A stretch of 64,000 nt of DNA from Acestrorhynchus altus (GCA_034509495.1 CM067506.1:17807328-17871327), one strand, 5' to 3'. Shown: positions 23,840 through 36,135, counted from the stretch's first letter. The notes: generated from the sequence alone by a model not told the origin. A program made the numbers and translations.

Positions 23840-24790
23840 ACCAAGCCATGAAGCCTGATGAATTGTCTGTAGACCTCTGAGACAGGATTATATCAAGACA
23901 TAGATCTGGGGAAGGATAAAGAAATTCTGCTGCATTGAAGATCTCAATGAGCACAATGGCCTCCATCATCCATAAACAGGTGTTTGGAACCACCTGGATT
24001 CTTCATAGAGCTGGCCAAACTGAGTGATCATGTTAGAAGGGCCTTAGTCAGGGATGTGTCCAAGAACCCAATGTTCACTCTGACAGAGTTCCAGTGTTGC
24101 TCTGTGGAGAGAGGAGAACCTTACCTTTTCTGCAGCACTCCACCAATCAGACATGTTTGGTAGATGGAAGCCACCCCTCAGTAAAAGTCACACGACAGCC
24201 TGTCTGGAGTTAGCCAAAAGACACCTAAAGGACTCTCAAACCATCAGAAACAAAAAGATTGAACTTTGTGGACTGAATGCCAAGCATCATGACTGGAGGA
24301 AACCAGTCACTGCTCCTCACCTAGTCAATACCATTCCTACAGTGAAACATGGTGGTGGCAGCTTCATGCTTTAGGGATGTTTTTCTGCAGCAGGGTCTGG
24401 GAGACTAGTCAGAGTCGAGGGAAAGGTGACTGTAGTGATGCACAGAGACATCCTTGATGATACAACCCTAAACGTACAGCCAAGATAACAAAGGCGTGGC
24501 TTCGGGACAACTCTGTGAATGTCCTTGAGTGGCCCAGCCAGGGGCTCGGACTTGAACCCGATTAAACATCTCTGGAGATCTAAATATCTAAAAATGTAAA
24601 AACAGTCCCCCATCGGATTGATGAAACTTGAGAGGTTCTGTTAGGAAGAATGGGAGAAACTTCCCCAAAACAGGCATGCCAAGTTTGTAGCATCATAGAG
24701 GGTGTAATTGCTGCTAAAGGTGCTTCAACAAAGTATTGAGCAAAGGCTGTGAATACTTATGTACATGTTGGGTTTTTAATTTTTGAACCT
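23840..24790 (+). pseudogene. Tc1/mariner transposase pseudogene
   Basis: Sense-oriented decayed transposase of the family seen antisense at 16097. The start-like ATG at 23849 meets an in-frame TGA after ten codons. Later blocks include WRKPVTAPHLVN and VKHGGGSFML (24153-24374 frame), then the catalytic-region remnant, with ACTTGAACCCGATTAAACA near 24551. The end AAGGCTGTGAATACTTATGT is at about 24744. Frameshifts and stops make it inactive. Confidence 0.85.
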
Positions 24791-25420
24791 TTTTGAAAGT
24801 GATTTGAATTGAAATGAATATGATTGATTCCTAAAATGAGTCAACCTTTAAAAAAACTATTCAAACCTTTGAAAAAGTTTCAGATGTTTTCAAATGAATC
24901 AAATTCAAAATGATTTGAATCTGTTTCTCATTGAAATATTTTTTAAAAAGGAACTTGAATCATTGTAACAAAGTGATTTGAGTCATTAAAAAGAGTTTTT
25001 TAATAATTTATAATTTATTTTTCTAAAAGATCTTTTTGAAAGTGATTTGAATCTTTGTTGAAAGTGATTCCATTTATTTTATAAAGTGATCTTTTAAAGA
25101 TTTATAGATTTATAAGATTTAAAATATTTGAATATTTTTAAGTAAATGAAATTCTTAGCTTTCCGAGCAGTTTGAACATGTGCTATTATTTTTTAGGAAG
25201 CAATTATAATAATTTTAAAGCATTATTAAAAGTGATTCATTTTAAAGTGATTTGAATCTATTTGAATGCATTAAGTGATTAGTCAGTTTGAATCTCCGAA
25301 AATGATTAAAATCTTTTGATCTTTTTTTTTCAAACTTTTTAAAGAGTGTTTTGGCATTTTGAACAAAAACGTCATTCAAATCTTTTTGAAAAGAGAATGT
25401 TTTTTCTAAGTAATTTAAAA
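24791..25420. repeat. Degenerate array of AAAGTGATTTGAAT-like units
   Basis: The phrase AAAGTGATTTGAATC or close variants recurs many times (24799, 24911, 24980, 25040, 25062, 25251) with T-rich spacers. It looks like an old, decayed tandem or MITE-derived array with no coding content. Confidence 0.5.
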
Positions 25421-25439
25421 ATTGTTATTTTGCATGCAG

Positions 25440-25533
25440 CTACTACTATTACTACTACTACTACTACTACTAATAATAATAATAATAACAATAATAATAA
25501 TAATAAATAATTATAATAATTATATTAATATAA

Positions 25534-25599
<66 letters not shown>

Positions 25600-25601
25600 G
25601 A
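25440..25601. repeat. (TAC)n/(TAA)n trinucleotide microsatellite
   Basis: Eight or so TAC units followed by about 140 bases of mostly TAA/AAT units; the Asn-rich ORF is an artefact. Confidence 0.95.
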
Positions 25602-25859
25602 AAAAATATAGAAATAGACTAAAGTAGCAGCTTAACGTTTTTAAGTAACACTTTAACTTTTGAGTAAGTTATCAAACTACTGTGTGATTTTTATCTTTTA
25701 TGAAATACACTTTAATAGAAAAAGAACAAACCACCAGACTTTTTTGTTTATTTATTCTCTGTGGGCTGCAGGTTTGATTTAGTCTGTGGGGGGTTAGACG
25801 CTGTTCCTGTACGCGGCAGTAGATGGCAGTACAGCTCTCAGATCAGATTGGAATTCCTA

Positions 25860-26019
25860 ATTGTCGCTTAGAAGAAGAAGGAGACAGAGCAGAATGTAAA
25901 CAGTGGTAGTGAGGAGGATTTACACTCACAGCCCGTAGAAGCTGACCTTAAGCCCTGATTTTTACACGTTTTAGAGGAATTAATGATTGGTGGATTTGAG
26001 CATGAACACAGTTCACTAC
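25860..26019 (+). promoter_or_regulatory. pomk: pomk 5' untranslated first exon (probable)
   Basis: A non-coding stretch ending CTACG|GTAAGT at 26019/26020, a strong donor. The next exon is reached through the acceptor TTGCACACAG at 26471, 14 bases before the pomk ATG. The upstream border is a guess. Confidence 0.5.
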
Positions 26020-26485
26020 GGTAAGTGTGTAGAAAACGATATCAGACAAGCAGAGCTGAGTTTCAGCTCAGAAACTGGAGGTTTGCTGGAAATCTCTCAC
26101 TGCAGAGGACCTTACTAATGATGGGAACCAAGAGCACAGTGTCTGCAACTCAGAACATTTTAATTACAACACTGAACCTACATATGTCTGGATTTTATTT
26201 GATGATAAGGGTAAAATAATGGTAATTATGTCAAACATAAAACAGTGCTCCCTCCACTATTGATGCATTGGTGACACTGAAACATCAGAAACATCAGGAA
26301 GCATATTTGTCTGCATTTCATGTTAAAACATTTTCTTTTATATGCTTTGTGTGTATCATGTTGTATCTGTTGTATCTGTGTCCAATCCAGAGTAGCTGTA
26401 ATTGTCTTTATTTGAATGTTACTCATCTGCTCATGTCTGTGGTTGAAATGTGTTTCTCTTCTTGCACACAGTTTAAGATGCCACC

Positions 26486-27613
26486 ATGGGTCGCAGCAGT
26501 GGACATGGGGCGAAGTGTGGAGTGCCTGCCGTGGTCCTATGCCTGGCAGCGCTGCTTTGTGCCAATGTCCTGCTCTATGTCTACCTGGATGCTGTCTATC
26601 AGGACAGTCCTCCTCCCTCCGCACATACACACTGCCTGCCAGGATACTTTAAGGTGGGCACAATGAGCAGCTGCACCCCCTGGCTGCAGTGTGCTGAAAT
26701 CAGAGCTGATGTTCGTCGCCTCAAGATGATTGGACAGGGAGCCGTCAAGAAGGTCAGACTTTAAGTTTCGGTGTTTCTCTGAATGAGAGATGTACATTCT
26801 TCAGATTTTTCTTTGTTAGAAATGAGTTTGTTTTGTGTGTTTCAGGTGTATCTGTCAGAGTGGAAAGGGCAAAAAGTAGCACTGTCTATACTGTCATCAG
26901 AACAGTATAAAGCTGATTTCCTTCATGGGGTATCCATGCTGCGGTCCCTGCAGAGTGTACGTGTGGTAACACTAGTGGGCGTGTGTGAAGAAGATGGAGT
27001 ATTTGTTACAGAGTACCACCCTCTGGGGTCTGCACTTACACTGGATGCTACTCTTGCTCAAGACCGTTTCCTCCATCTGAACTCCTGGCAGACACGGCTA
27101 CGGCTGACTTTGGATTATGTGGCCTTCTTGGTCTTCTTACACAACAGCCCAGTGGGCACTCGTGTTATGTGCGACTCCAATGACCTACACAAAACACTCA
27201 GTCAGTTCCTGCTGACCTCTGACCTGCGTCTCTTAGCAAACGACCTGGATGCCCTGCCACGGGTGGAGTCTGGGAGTCAAGGGGTGAAGTGTGGCCATCA
27301 TCAGCTGATGGGACTGTTTATTGCTCCGGAGCAGCTTTGGCCACATGGTGAGGATGTACCATTCTCAGACAACCTCATGCCTGGCTATGATGAGAAGTCA
27401 GACATTTGGAAGATTCCAGACGTGACACGTTTTCTGTTGGGTCATGTTGCAGGGAGTGATGTCATCCACTTCCATCTCTTCCAGATCCATGCACAATGTA
27501 AGAACCAGGATCCTAAGTTACGGCCATCAGCACATGAGGTCCTGACTGTGTATCGCTCAGTTTATGACAGCATGAAGGAGAGCCACACAGAGATTGTCAG
27601 GGACATGTTATAA
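26486..27613 (+). CDS. pomk: Protein O-mannose kinase (SGK196)
   Basis: ER type II membrane kinase that phosphorylates the 6-position of O-mannose in the core M3 glycan of alpha-dystroglycan, required for laminin binding. Coding exons 26486-26752 and 26846-27613 give 344 residues (human 350), with the intron inside GAVKK|VYLSEW. ATG at 26486 has a strong GCCACCATGG context. Residues about 12-32 form the membrane anchor (VPAVVLCLAALLCANVLLYV). The kinase domain shows GQGAVKKV (glycine loop), KGQKVAL with the lysine, MCDSNDLHKTLSQ with the catalytic aspartate, LANDLDALP with the metal-binding aspartate, APEQLWP, and YDEKSDIWKIPDV. All are strongly conserved with human POMK, so activity is likely kept. 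Confidence 0.96.
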
Positions 27614-27780
27614 GATGTCATTGTGAGACATATTTCATTTCACATGTTGAGCAAAGACAGGACAGTCCTTTTTTGATTAATTGATGGTAACTTTTCCTAG
27701 TCTTTGTAGTAGTTTTTATTAGCAGAATAGGCAATAATTTACAGTTGTTTAATTTTTTGTGAGAATAAGATGATGCATTT

Positions 27781-27786
27781 AATAAA
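27781..27786 (+). terminator. pomk: pomk polyadenylation signal AATAAA
   Basis: AATAAA 168 bases after the TAA stop, followed by a GT/T-rich stretch. Confidence 0.7.
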
Positions 27787-27799
27787 GTTTGTGCTTTTG

Positions 27800-28300
27800 A
27801 CATTTCACTCTTTTTGTCTTGTAAAGTTTTATATCACAAAGAATGATTTAGCATACATTTTGCAGTACATTATAATAATCTACTCAGTGCACAGTGGTTC
27901 TGTGCTGTTGCTACTTCTTTTGAAATACTGGGATCATGTTCTCCATTCAGATATTGAAACTGATCCTAGATACTCAAAATGTCTTACTTTCAATTATTTG
28001 ATAAATGCAACCATAACTGTAGTGGGCCCTAAAATAGCATTGCATAATAGAAATAAGTTGGGGGTGGGGATGGCTTCTGTTACCTTTACCAAGTTACCTT
28101 GTTAATGGGCTCATTGCTTCATGCCAGGATACCAAATCTGTGTTTATATAAACAAGTGTGATGTTAGTAGTAAACCATGGACGCTCTGGAACATGATAGA
28201 CATGAGCTTTTTGGTGGTTTGAGAGGCGTGGTGTTTTTTAAATGATCTTATGGCAGAAAAACACCGGGGGATGTGCTGTATCACAGGGTGGGAATGCATC

Positions 28301-28331
<31 letters not shown>

Positions 28332-28680
28332 CGTACCTCTACTTCTCAGACACAGGCACAGACAACGTTATTATTGCTGTCATGCAAAGACTTGTATTTA
28401 TAGTCTTTTTTGGAGTTCCTTTGAATGCAACAGTTCTTTATATTTTCTCCAAATCCATTTCTAGACTTTGGTGTGTGTCTGCTCCAGTAAAGCTGCTGTT
28501 TGTGAAGTATTATGTGTGAATTGTGAAGTAGCCTTAACTCCAAAAAATACCGCGTTTTCAAATATAATGTTTATTGCTCAGATTGTGGTGGTTTAAAATA
28601 TCCACACAATTCTGAGAGTGAAACATTGAGTTTTGGTGTTTGTTTATTTGTTTGTTTGTTTTTTTAGTATCGAAATCGCA
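27800..28680. other. pomk-dcaf10 intergenic, no gene
   Basis: AT-rich; a (TG)n(CG)n run lies at about 28302-28330. No recognised coding sequence; the short ORFs lack homology. Confidence 0.7.
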
Positions 28681-28689
28681 CATCCGCAC

Positions 28690-28832
28690 AGTAACCGGAA
28701 CCGGAAACACGTCACGTGTTGTCCCCGCTGTCGGCGGCGTTAATGGGGTCTGCGGCCGCAGTGTGAGCCGCGCTGTGGAGCAGGGGTCCGGGCTCAGGCC
28801 CCGAGTCTCCGGGGACTTTCCCGTTCACAACG
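28690..28832 (+). promoter_or_regulatory. dcaf10: dcaf10 CpG-rich promoter / 5' UTR
   Basis: Two tandem ETS-type ACCGGAA sites at about 28692-28706 and a TCACGTG E-box at 28712-28718 lie about 120 bases upstream of the ATG in CpG-rich DNA. This is the pattern of a TATA-less housekeeping promoter; factor binding is inference. Confidence 0.5.
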
Positions 28833-29298
28833 ATGAGCTCGGAGCCGGAGGAGCCCCGCGGCGCTGCCGTCCGCCACCTGGACGAGCTGTTCCGAGAGGA
28901 GGAGAGCGACGAGGAGGAGGAGCAGCAGCAGCAGCAGGAGGAGGAGAGCTGCTCCAGGCCGCCCTCTCCACCTGCGGACAGCCGCGGGGGCCCGAAAGTG
29001 GAGTCTGCGGGCGAGCGCGCGCTGAACCCGGGCTGCAGGAGCTCCGGACTCTGCGACTCGCTGTTCTCCTGGCTGTGGAAGCGGACGGTCCGCAGAGGGC
29101 CGCTCGTAGACCCAGCCCGCGACAACTTCCGCACCATGACCCGACTCTACTCCTCCATGAGCCCCGCCACGGACTCCGTCAACCTCAGCACGCAGACGCA
29201 CGGAGCCGTCTTCAACCTGGAGTACTCCCCGGACGGGTAGGTGGACGGCGCCTGCTGCCTCGCCTGGAGAAGACGCGGAGCCCTGCAGCCACATCCTG

Positions 29299-29340
<42 letters not shown>

Positions 29341-30651
29341 GTAGGTCAGTCCTGACTGTCGCCTGCGAGCAGACCGAGGTGCTGCTGTTCGACCCTGTTT
29401 CATCCAAACACATCAAAACGTTGGTGGAGGCGCACGAGGACTGTGTGAACAACATCAGGTACGTACACACACACACACACACACACACATAGATCAGCTA
29501 TGTGGACACTGCTGCTGGTAGTCTTTCCCAACAAACAGCAGGTGTGATCAGGGCTCAGGAGTGAAGCATCTGTCAGTCTGGGGCATCAACAGGTGCAGTG
29601 TTTGCAGCAGGTTCCCTGTGATTGGTCAGTCCAGGGTTTGTTCACTTCCACTCTCTGAGTTCTCCCTTCAGCAGCTGATTGGAGGAATTCCCCACTTACT
29701 CAAACTGAGTAAACAAGGGGATAGGTGTTACTCCCAACTGGCTGGAATTGGGAAACTCTTCAGACCAGCTGATGATGGGGAGTCGCTACACTAACCTTCT
29801 TTCTTGTTAGAGCAGCATGATATTGGGGGGGACACGGACATTGCGATATATACATGGATGTGAAAAAACACATGATACACCCGGTCATGACATTTAATAA
29901 ATCTTTCTGTGTATCAAACATGTTAAATAAATGATCTGTGGCAGAAAAAATATGACAATCAGTCTTGGGAAATGAATTTTACTTTCATATCAAGCAGCAG
30001 AATATTGTAATGTTTAATTAAATTTGCTGTAGATTTGACAATTTACTATAATGCAAATTTTGTGTGCCTATCATTGATATGGTTAAGATGCTTGATTTAT
30101 ACTCAGCTCTGCACCACTTTCAATTAAGCAGGAAAAATTATGCTGTATGAAGTACAAGTGAGCTTGATATGCTCCACAAAGCATCACTATTTGAACAAGA
30201 CCTTGTATCCCCAAAATGCTGACTTTAAAGGAAAAAAAATGTTCTTAACTTTGTTTGGATGTAAATGTAAAAAGATTTTGGAGCATGTCTGTTGGTCAGT
30301 TCATCGCAGTTTAACACAATGTAAGAGCAAATTTTTTTACCTTAGATTTGGTAAAGAACTGATTGGGCGATTGTGCCTCCAGGTTTCTGGATAACCGGTT
30401 ATTTGCTACTTGTTCTGATGACACCACCATTGCATTATGGGACTTGAGAAAGTTGAACACCAAGGTGTGTTCGCTGCATGGCCATGCCAGCTGGGTGAAG
30501 AATATTGAGTATGACACTCACACTCGCCTGCTCGTAACATCTGGCTTTGATGGAAATGTCATCACCTGGGACACCAACAGGTTTGTGTTTGTTACTTCAC
30601 TCTCACATGGTCTTATGTACATTAAATACATACTTGGTGTGATTGGCTGTA

Positions 30652-30722
<71 letters not shown>

Positions 30723-33700
30723 CGTGCGCGCGCATGTTTAGATTTACAGAGGATGGCTGCCCCCATAAGAAATTCTTTCACACACGGTACCTGATGCGGA
30801 TGCGTCTAACTCCAGACTGCAGTAAAATGCTGATCTCCACTTCTTCTGGTTACTTGCTCATCTTGCATGACCTTGACCTCACCCAGAGCCTAGAGGTTGG
30901 CAGCTACCGAATTCTACGGGCTCGACGTGCACCTCTTAGTACAGGTAGGCATATTTGAAATTCGTAACCTATGTAATAAAATAACATTTTCAACAATAGA
31001 AAAACAAACCGACATGGGAAATGTACACACAACCACACAAACATGGCATAGAAATGTGTTTTTACTCATATATTTATTTTGATTGACTGATTTTTAATTT
31101 GCCTTGCATTGCTTCTGTGTAAGTTTCTATTTAAAGCTCTTGATTTTTAGTCCCGTTAACCTGCAGACCACTAGACAATGCTTCAAGGCCCACAGGTTGA
31201 GAGACCCTGCTCTAAGCCATGGCCTCAGAAATATAACTGTGAGGCAGACCGCAACAACCTTCTGTTCCTCGTCCATGTCTCTCTGATCAGACAACCACAG
31301 AAAGCTTAGGACACCTGTTCATTCATCATTTGGTCCAACAACTCATGGTTGTTAAAGTTGTTGGGCCAACTCTCTACTGTCCAGAGAAAGCTTTCTACTA
31401 GATTTGGAGCCTTGCTGTGAGGATTTGGACTGGATGACAGGATGTTTGATGATAACCACTCCACCTCATCCCCAACTCCCTCACGTATCACAAAAGTATT
31501 GGATAGAGCACCATCTTAACAGAGAACACAGTTCCTCTGCTCCAAAGCTCAGTGCTTCATACCCTTGCCTCACTGTGCTGTGTTAGAAGTTTTCCTACCC
31601 ATGGCTACGTTTTACTATAATGTCCATGAATATCACAAACATGAACACAAACAAGGCCCAGCCCTGATCCATCACCAACATTGAGCTAGCTATCTTAGTG
31701 CCAGAAAATGTTCACAGATCTCCCACTGACAGTACGAGAATGTAATGGGCCATTTTAGTGGACCCCCAAACCCCACACTCCATGCTTCCAGAGCACCTCT
31801 AACAGGATATATTGGAGAACACAGCCATAAATCTACAAAACTGAGTGATGCACTGCCATACCCCCTAAACAATCTTTGAGGGGATGCGGAGCTCCTCCTG
31901 AATCCAAGGTTCAGTTATTGAACTGATTCTCATTTCCAGTATGTGGGTATAGAACTCCCTGGGGAGCCTGAGAAGTGTGACACACATATTGCAGTTCCTT
32001 TTCCTTAAAATTAGGAACGACACTGTTGTTTGACAGTTCTGAGTTACTTTTCCCAAGTCCCGTGCATCATTCCATGTCAACCAAGACCACTCCAGTCTTT
32101 GCACTGGATACCAGTATTATGCAGCAGGAACAATCACTGGTATATAAAACAATTAATGATGTAAGACCAGCATATTTATCTGATTTATCTTATTTGCAGT
32201 GATATGAGCTAAGCAGAACCCTCAGATCAAAATGGACCGGTCAGATATTCCTGTCTATATTTAAGCCTAAACATGGACAATAACCAGTTAAAGACAAGTA
32301 AATACAGACCATTGACACAACATTACAAAGGCCCAGACACTAGAAGGTTTTAAGTAATAGCTTAAAAATGACATTGTCTTGTTCATAAATGATGGGAAGA
32401 CTAATCGTGAACTTGATATTAGTGCACAGCACTGAACTGCAGAGGTGAAGAGAGAGCTGACCCATAAAGCAAAGCTCTTGATTTACCAGTTGATTTATGT
32501 CCCCATTCTCACCTATGATTTGGTTTGGGTTCTGAGCAAAATAGTTCAGCAAAATCAGCCTATTTTAATGCATAGCCTACATATTTTAATCTTCTACAAA
32601 TGATCTTGACTTGCTTGTAGCTTTTGAACTAAAAATGAAAAATTAGAATTAATTTAACCTACTTTAACCAGTAATTAAGAACAAGTTTTTATTTACAATG
32701 ACAGTCTGGCAAGCAGCAAAATGTCATCGACTTTGTTGATGAATTTTAGTAATAAAGTATTTTAAATGAATGATGAAGGAAGTGTTGATTTCACTTTTCT
32801 CAGAGGGATCCTCAACAGGCTCCAGGACAGCAGGCTCTCGTCACGCCAACGACAGCAAAATACATCCACACAGAGAGGGTAAGTTCATCTTTGTTACATT
32901 TGAAGGATTTACTGATATGATCTATAGTTGTTGTGAGCTAACCTTTCTTTCTTCTTGGGCAAAAAGCAGTGTCAACCTGGTTCTAGCCAGTAAAGCCACC
33001 AAATGTTCATATTTAGTATACCTCTCCGACAGTATACCATTCATTCCATTTACTGAGAATGTGAAACTCTGCAATCAGTTCTGTGTACTGTATAAATAGC
33101 ATCAGGAGGTTTGATCAATGGGATGACAATCAAGTATAATTTTGGGATCCTGCCAATACGACTTTTGGATTAAGTGAAAACCAAACACGCATTACTACAT
33201 AGAAACCTAATCCCAGTGGCAAAATATGTTAGCAATGGTCTTGTGGTTTATGGAGGTCTTGGAGTTTTTTGTTGGTCTAAATGAATTTCTATCTGTTCTA
33301 ATGGTCTGTGAATGTCTGATCACATTTGCTGTTACATCATTTCTTGAAATACCATTGATTGCAAGAAGAAATCAAATGAGTAAAATTTGTTTTTAAGGTT
33401 TATCTCCTAGAAACAGTCTGGAGGTTTTGACCCCAGAGATCCCAGGTGAGAGGGACAGGGGGAATTGCATCACCTCCCTGCAGCTGCACCCTAAAGGCTG
33501 GGCCACACTGCTGCGCTGCTCCAGCAACATGGATGATCAGGAGGTCAGCTCCCTAATCTTTAACTTCCTGCTGTCAGAATTTCAATGGGATTGTACAAAA
33601 GAAGAGCACTAACTTTCCTCACCCCAAATCTAAAGTTGGCTTCTTCAGGTTTGCACTGGGATGACAGGACTGATGTGGCTAACAAGTAATGGAAATGTCA

Positions 33701-34345
33701 CGTTGACGTTTTGAAAATGCTGCTGTAACTTTCAAAATATGGATCATATGCTTTGATTGACTCAGGATTGGCTAAGTTTGAGAAATATTTGCCAATTGCA
33801 TATTTGGACTGAAAAATGTCTAATACAGATGCATAGCAAGAGATTACTCTTTGCAACTGTGTTTACTATTTTGCTCCAGGGCAAAACTTAAAAAAGCAAA
33901 CTTCAGACACCAAAAAAGGTCAATAATGACTCATCTAATCAGTGTCTCTCTCTTGTTCTCTCGCTGTCTCCAGTGGACGTGTGTGTACGAGTTCCAGGAG
34001 GGTGCCCCTACTCGGCCACTCATCTCCCCACGCTGCTCTCTCCGGCTCACGCACTACATTGAGGAGGCCAATGTGGGCCGCGGCTACATCAAGGAGCTGT
34101 GCTTCAGCCCAGATGGCCGGCTCATCTGCTCACCGTACGGTTATGGCGTACGACTGCTGGCCTTTGATGAGCGCTGTGGGGAGCTGGCGGACTGCATGCC
34201 TGTGCGCACAGCGCTCCTCCGTGAGGTGCGCTCCATCTACTCCCACAGCGATGTGGTGCTCACCTCCAAGTTTTCTCCCACGCACTGTCAGCTTGCTTCG
34301 GGCTGCCTGAGTGGACGTGTAGCACTCTACCAACCCCACTTTTAG
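28833..34345 (+). CDS. dcaf10: DDB1- and CUL4-associated factor 10 (WD40 protein)
   Basis: WD40 substrate receptor of the CUL4-DDB1 ubiquitin ligase. Coding exons 28833-29236, 29345-29458, 30383-30580, 30742-30944, 32804-32878, 33398-33543 and 33974-34345 total 1512 nt, 503 residues (human 559), all phases consistent. The N-terminal 100 residues are acidic and poly-Gln/Glu rich, shorter than in human. Then NLSTQTHGAVFNLEYSPDG, LTVACEQTEVLLFDP, LFATCSDDTTIALWDLRKLN, SWVKNIEYD and LLVTSGFDGNVITWDTNR form WD repeats. A Ser-rich loop follows (32804-32878 exon), then GNCITSLQLHPKGWATLLR and EANVGRGYIKELCFSPDGR. The end is SGCLSGRVALYQPHF. Residues from the second half of exon 1 on are nearly identical to human DCAF10. 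Confidence 0.97.
29300..29340. repeat. (TG)n microsatellite at dcaf10 intron 1 acceptor
   Basis: About 20 TG units ending four bases before the 3' splice site of a 108-base intron. Confidence 0.95.
29464..29488. repeat. (CA)n microsatellite at dcaf10 intron 2 donor
   Basis: About 12 CA units starting six bases after the exon 29345-29458 donor. Confidence 0.95.
29489..30382. other. dcaf10 intron 2, hAT-like relic suspected
   Basis: Intron with no gene. Near 29810-29860, GCGATATATACA-type sequence resembles fish non-autonomous hAT elements, but the ends are not resolvable. Confidence 0.45.
30653..30733. repeat. (TG)n(CG) microsatellite before a dcaf10 exon
   Basis: Over 60 bases of TG ending in GTGCGTGCGCGCGC, eight bases before the acceptor of exon 30742-30944. 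Confidence 0.96.
31290..31620 (+). mobile_element. Fragment of CACTATxTGGACAAA-family MITE
   Basis: Shares TTGGAGCCTTGCTGTGAGGA, CAAAAGTATTGGATAGAGCA and CAGAGAACACAGTTCCTCTG with the interior of the element at 13788. Termini lost; within dcaf10 intron 4. Confidence 0.6.
32060..32300 (+). mobile_element. LINE 3' ORF fragment (L2/Rex1-like, decayed)
   Basis: The phrase CACTCCAGTCTTTGCACTGG followed by a 'VYKTINDVRPAYLSDL'-like remnant, typical of the carboxy end of fish L2/CR1-clade reverse transcriptases. Multiple stops; subfamily uncertain. Confidence 0.5.
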
Positions 34346-35324
34346 CACATACATATACACAAACATGGACCGAATCTTCTGGCAGATAGTGAGGAGAAAC
34401 AAACAGCCCTTGAAGGGAGTGTGTGTTTTCTGGGCTCACAGTGTCAAAATTTGACCGAAGGTTTGTGTAAATGAGCTGGATGTTTTTAGAGGAGTTCATT
34501 TTGTTTGTTGGACTTTGTAACCTTTCAAATTTCAAAATGTGTGCAGTAATGAGAGAAATAGCCATTATTTCATACATCTTTTACCACAGCGCGTCTCTCT
34601 GATCGGAGTTGCATGCAGAGCGTCACAACATTCAGAAGCTCAAGGTGCTAATAGGCTGGCAGGGTTGAGTTTTTTTAGTCTTCATGCCTTTTGCTAAGCA
34701 TATGACCTCACTCCAGTCTCAGAGCCTGGCCTGCATGTCAAATGCTGACCTCCCCCTCTCTGCAGCAGTGTACTGTTGGCCGCTTAAGCCAGTCAGTTAT
34801 GTGTGTAAAGTAGCACTGAATGTAAGCAGTGCAAGCTGTTAATGTTGTAATGGATGGAATCTTCTGCATTTTGCCAAATGTTTTTTGTTTTTTTTAAAGC
34901 AGCACCGTATTCACACAAGCTCTAACAAGAGCTGCTGTTTATCTATTTCTTAACAGCGTTTGTCGTTTTATGTTTTGAAAGGCAGCTTTGCCTCCTGTGA
35001 CACTAATTAACTCATGTTTTTTGGGATCTGTTTTGTAGTCTAAGCAGAAAGCTTGTGTGCATGTGTGCTTATGTGTGTGTTTGAGTATGTGTGTCTAATT
35101 AGATAAGCTAACTGCCGATAAATGATTCTTGGTTGAGAGAGAACTGGTGAGGATCTCTTCCTCTTGATGTCTCTCGCTCCAGCACACACAGACGGACAGA
35201 AACAGTGAACTCCAAGACTGGACAGGGACAATCAACATTGTTGCCTAAACCTAAAATCCTCCTTGCAGATTGATTTTTTTCATGCAACCTCAGATGTATG
35301 TATGTATGGAAGAATGGATGGATG

Positions 35325-35375
<51 letters not shown>

Positions 35376-35750
35376 ACGTGCACGCTGACTATGGACAATT
35401 CAGAAGCACAGCCATGAGAGTGCCCGTCCAGTGCTGCAGACAGAGAAGACTGGGACACTGAGGTTTTGATGCAGCAGAATACTATGGTTATGAGTGTTTT
35501 ATACTGCTTGGTATCTTAATTTAGCCTTTAAGAAAAAATACACTGACAGGCAGTTCTCTTACTGGCAATGTTTGGATCCCTTGTGTTATTCAGTATATGT
35601 AACATCTGGAAAGAGTGAATGAAGGAAAAGGGCCACATAGGGATAGAACATTCCTTTGTTCAGCTGTGCTTTCATTCACTCAATCACAAACTGATTCATG
35701 TTAGTACTAAAATACCACTAAAGATGCAGAGGTTCAAATTAATAAAGATT
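34346..35750 (+). other. dcaf10: dcaf10 3' UTR and flank
   Basis: No coding sequence recognised. A (TG)n run lies at 35330-35376. AATAAA at 35741-35746 is a plausible, distant polyadenylation signal, so the 3' UTR could be up to 1.4 kb. Confidence 0.45.
35330..35376. repeat. (TG)n microsatellite
   Basis: About 22 TG units preceded by ATGGATGGATG, in the dcaf10 3' flank. Confidence 0.95.
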
Positions 35751-35959
35751 TTTTTCCACTTGCTAAAGCAGTTTTTGCCTGAGTTGAATAGTAAAGGTAA
35801 CATCAATGCTATTTAGGGCCCTCGTGCTTTCTGTGATGGTGTATTTCTGTACACGTACAGTAAATGTCAAACCACTTAAAAATCTGAATTTGGAGAAGTC
35901 ATTAAAAAATCAAAATGAGGAAAAACTTAAAACTCAGTACACAATGTTTACAGTTATTT

Positions 35960-36135
35960 AGGACAGAAGTTCAGTCCTGGGCCTGGAGAACGACTGCCCT
36001 CCTTATTTTAGTGTTTAACTGTTGTAACACCTAGCTCAGCAGGGGCTCATCAGTTAGTTCATTATATTAGATGTAATTAGGGAAACTGTAAAACCTGTGG
36101 AGTAATGGTAATCCAGGGCCAGTACTGAAAACCAC
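35960..36135. mobile_element. Short GGTCCTGGAG-family MITE
   Basis: AGTTCAGTCCTGGGCCTGGAG on the left pairs imperfectly with the reverse complement of CCAGGGCCAGTACTGAAAA on the right, 170 bases apart. Confidence 0.5.

Noticed and set aside
16097..24790. Oppositely oriented Tc1 copies at 16.1-16.9 and 23.8-24.8 kb might have mediated an inversion that separated grxcr1 exon 1 from the rest.
   Set aside because: The interval begins inside a yipf7 intron; an inversion would have cut yipf7 apart, yet its five exons are in order and in phase.
28640..29299. Long overlapping ORFs on both strands around dcaf10 exon 1 (219, 141 and 166 codons).
   Set aside because: Shadow frames opened by high GC; the 28833 frame alone continues in phase into the conserved WD40 exons.
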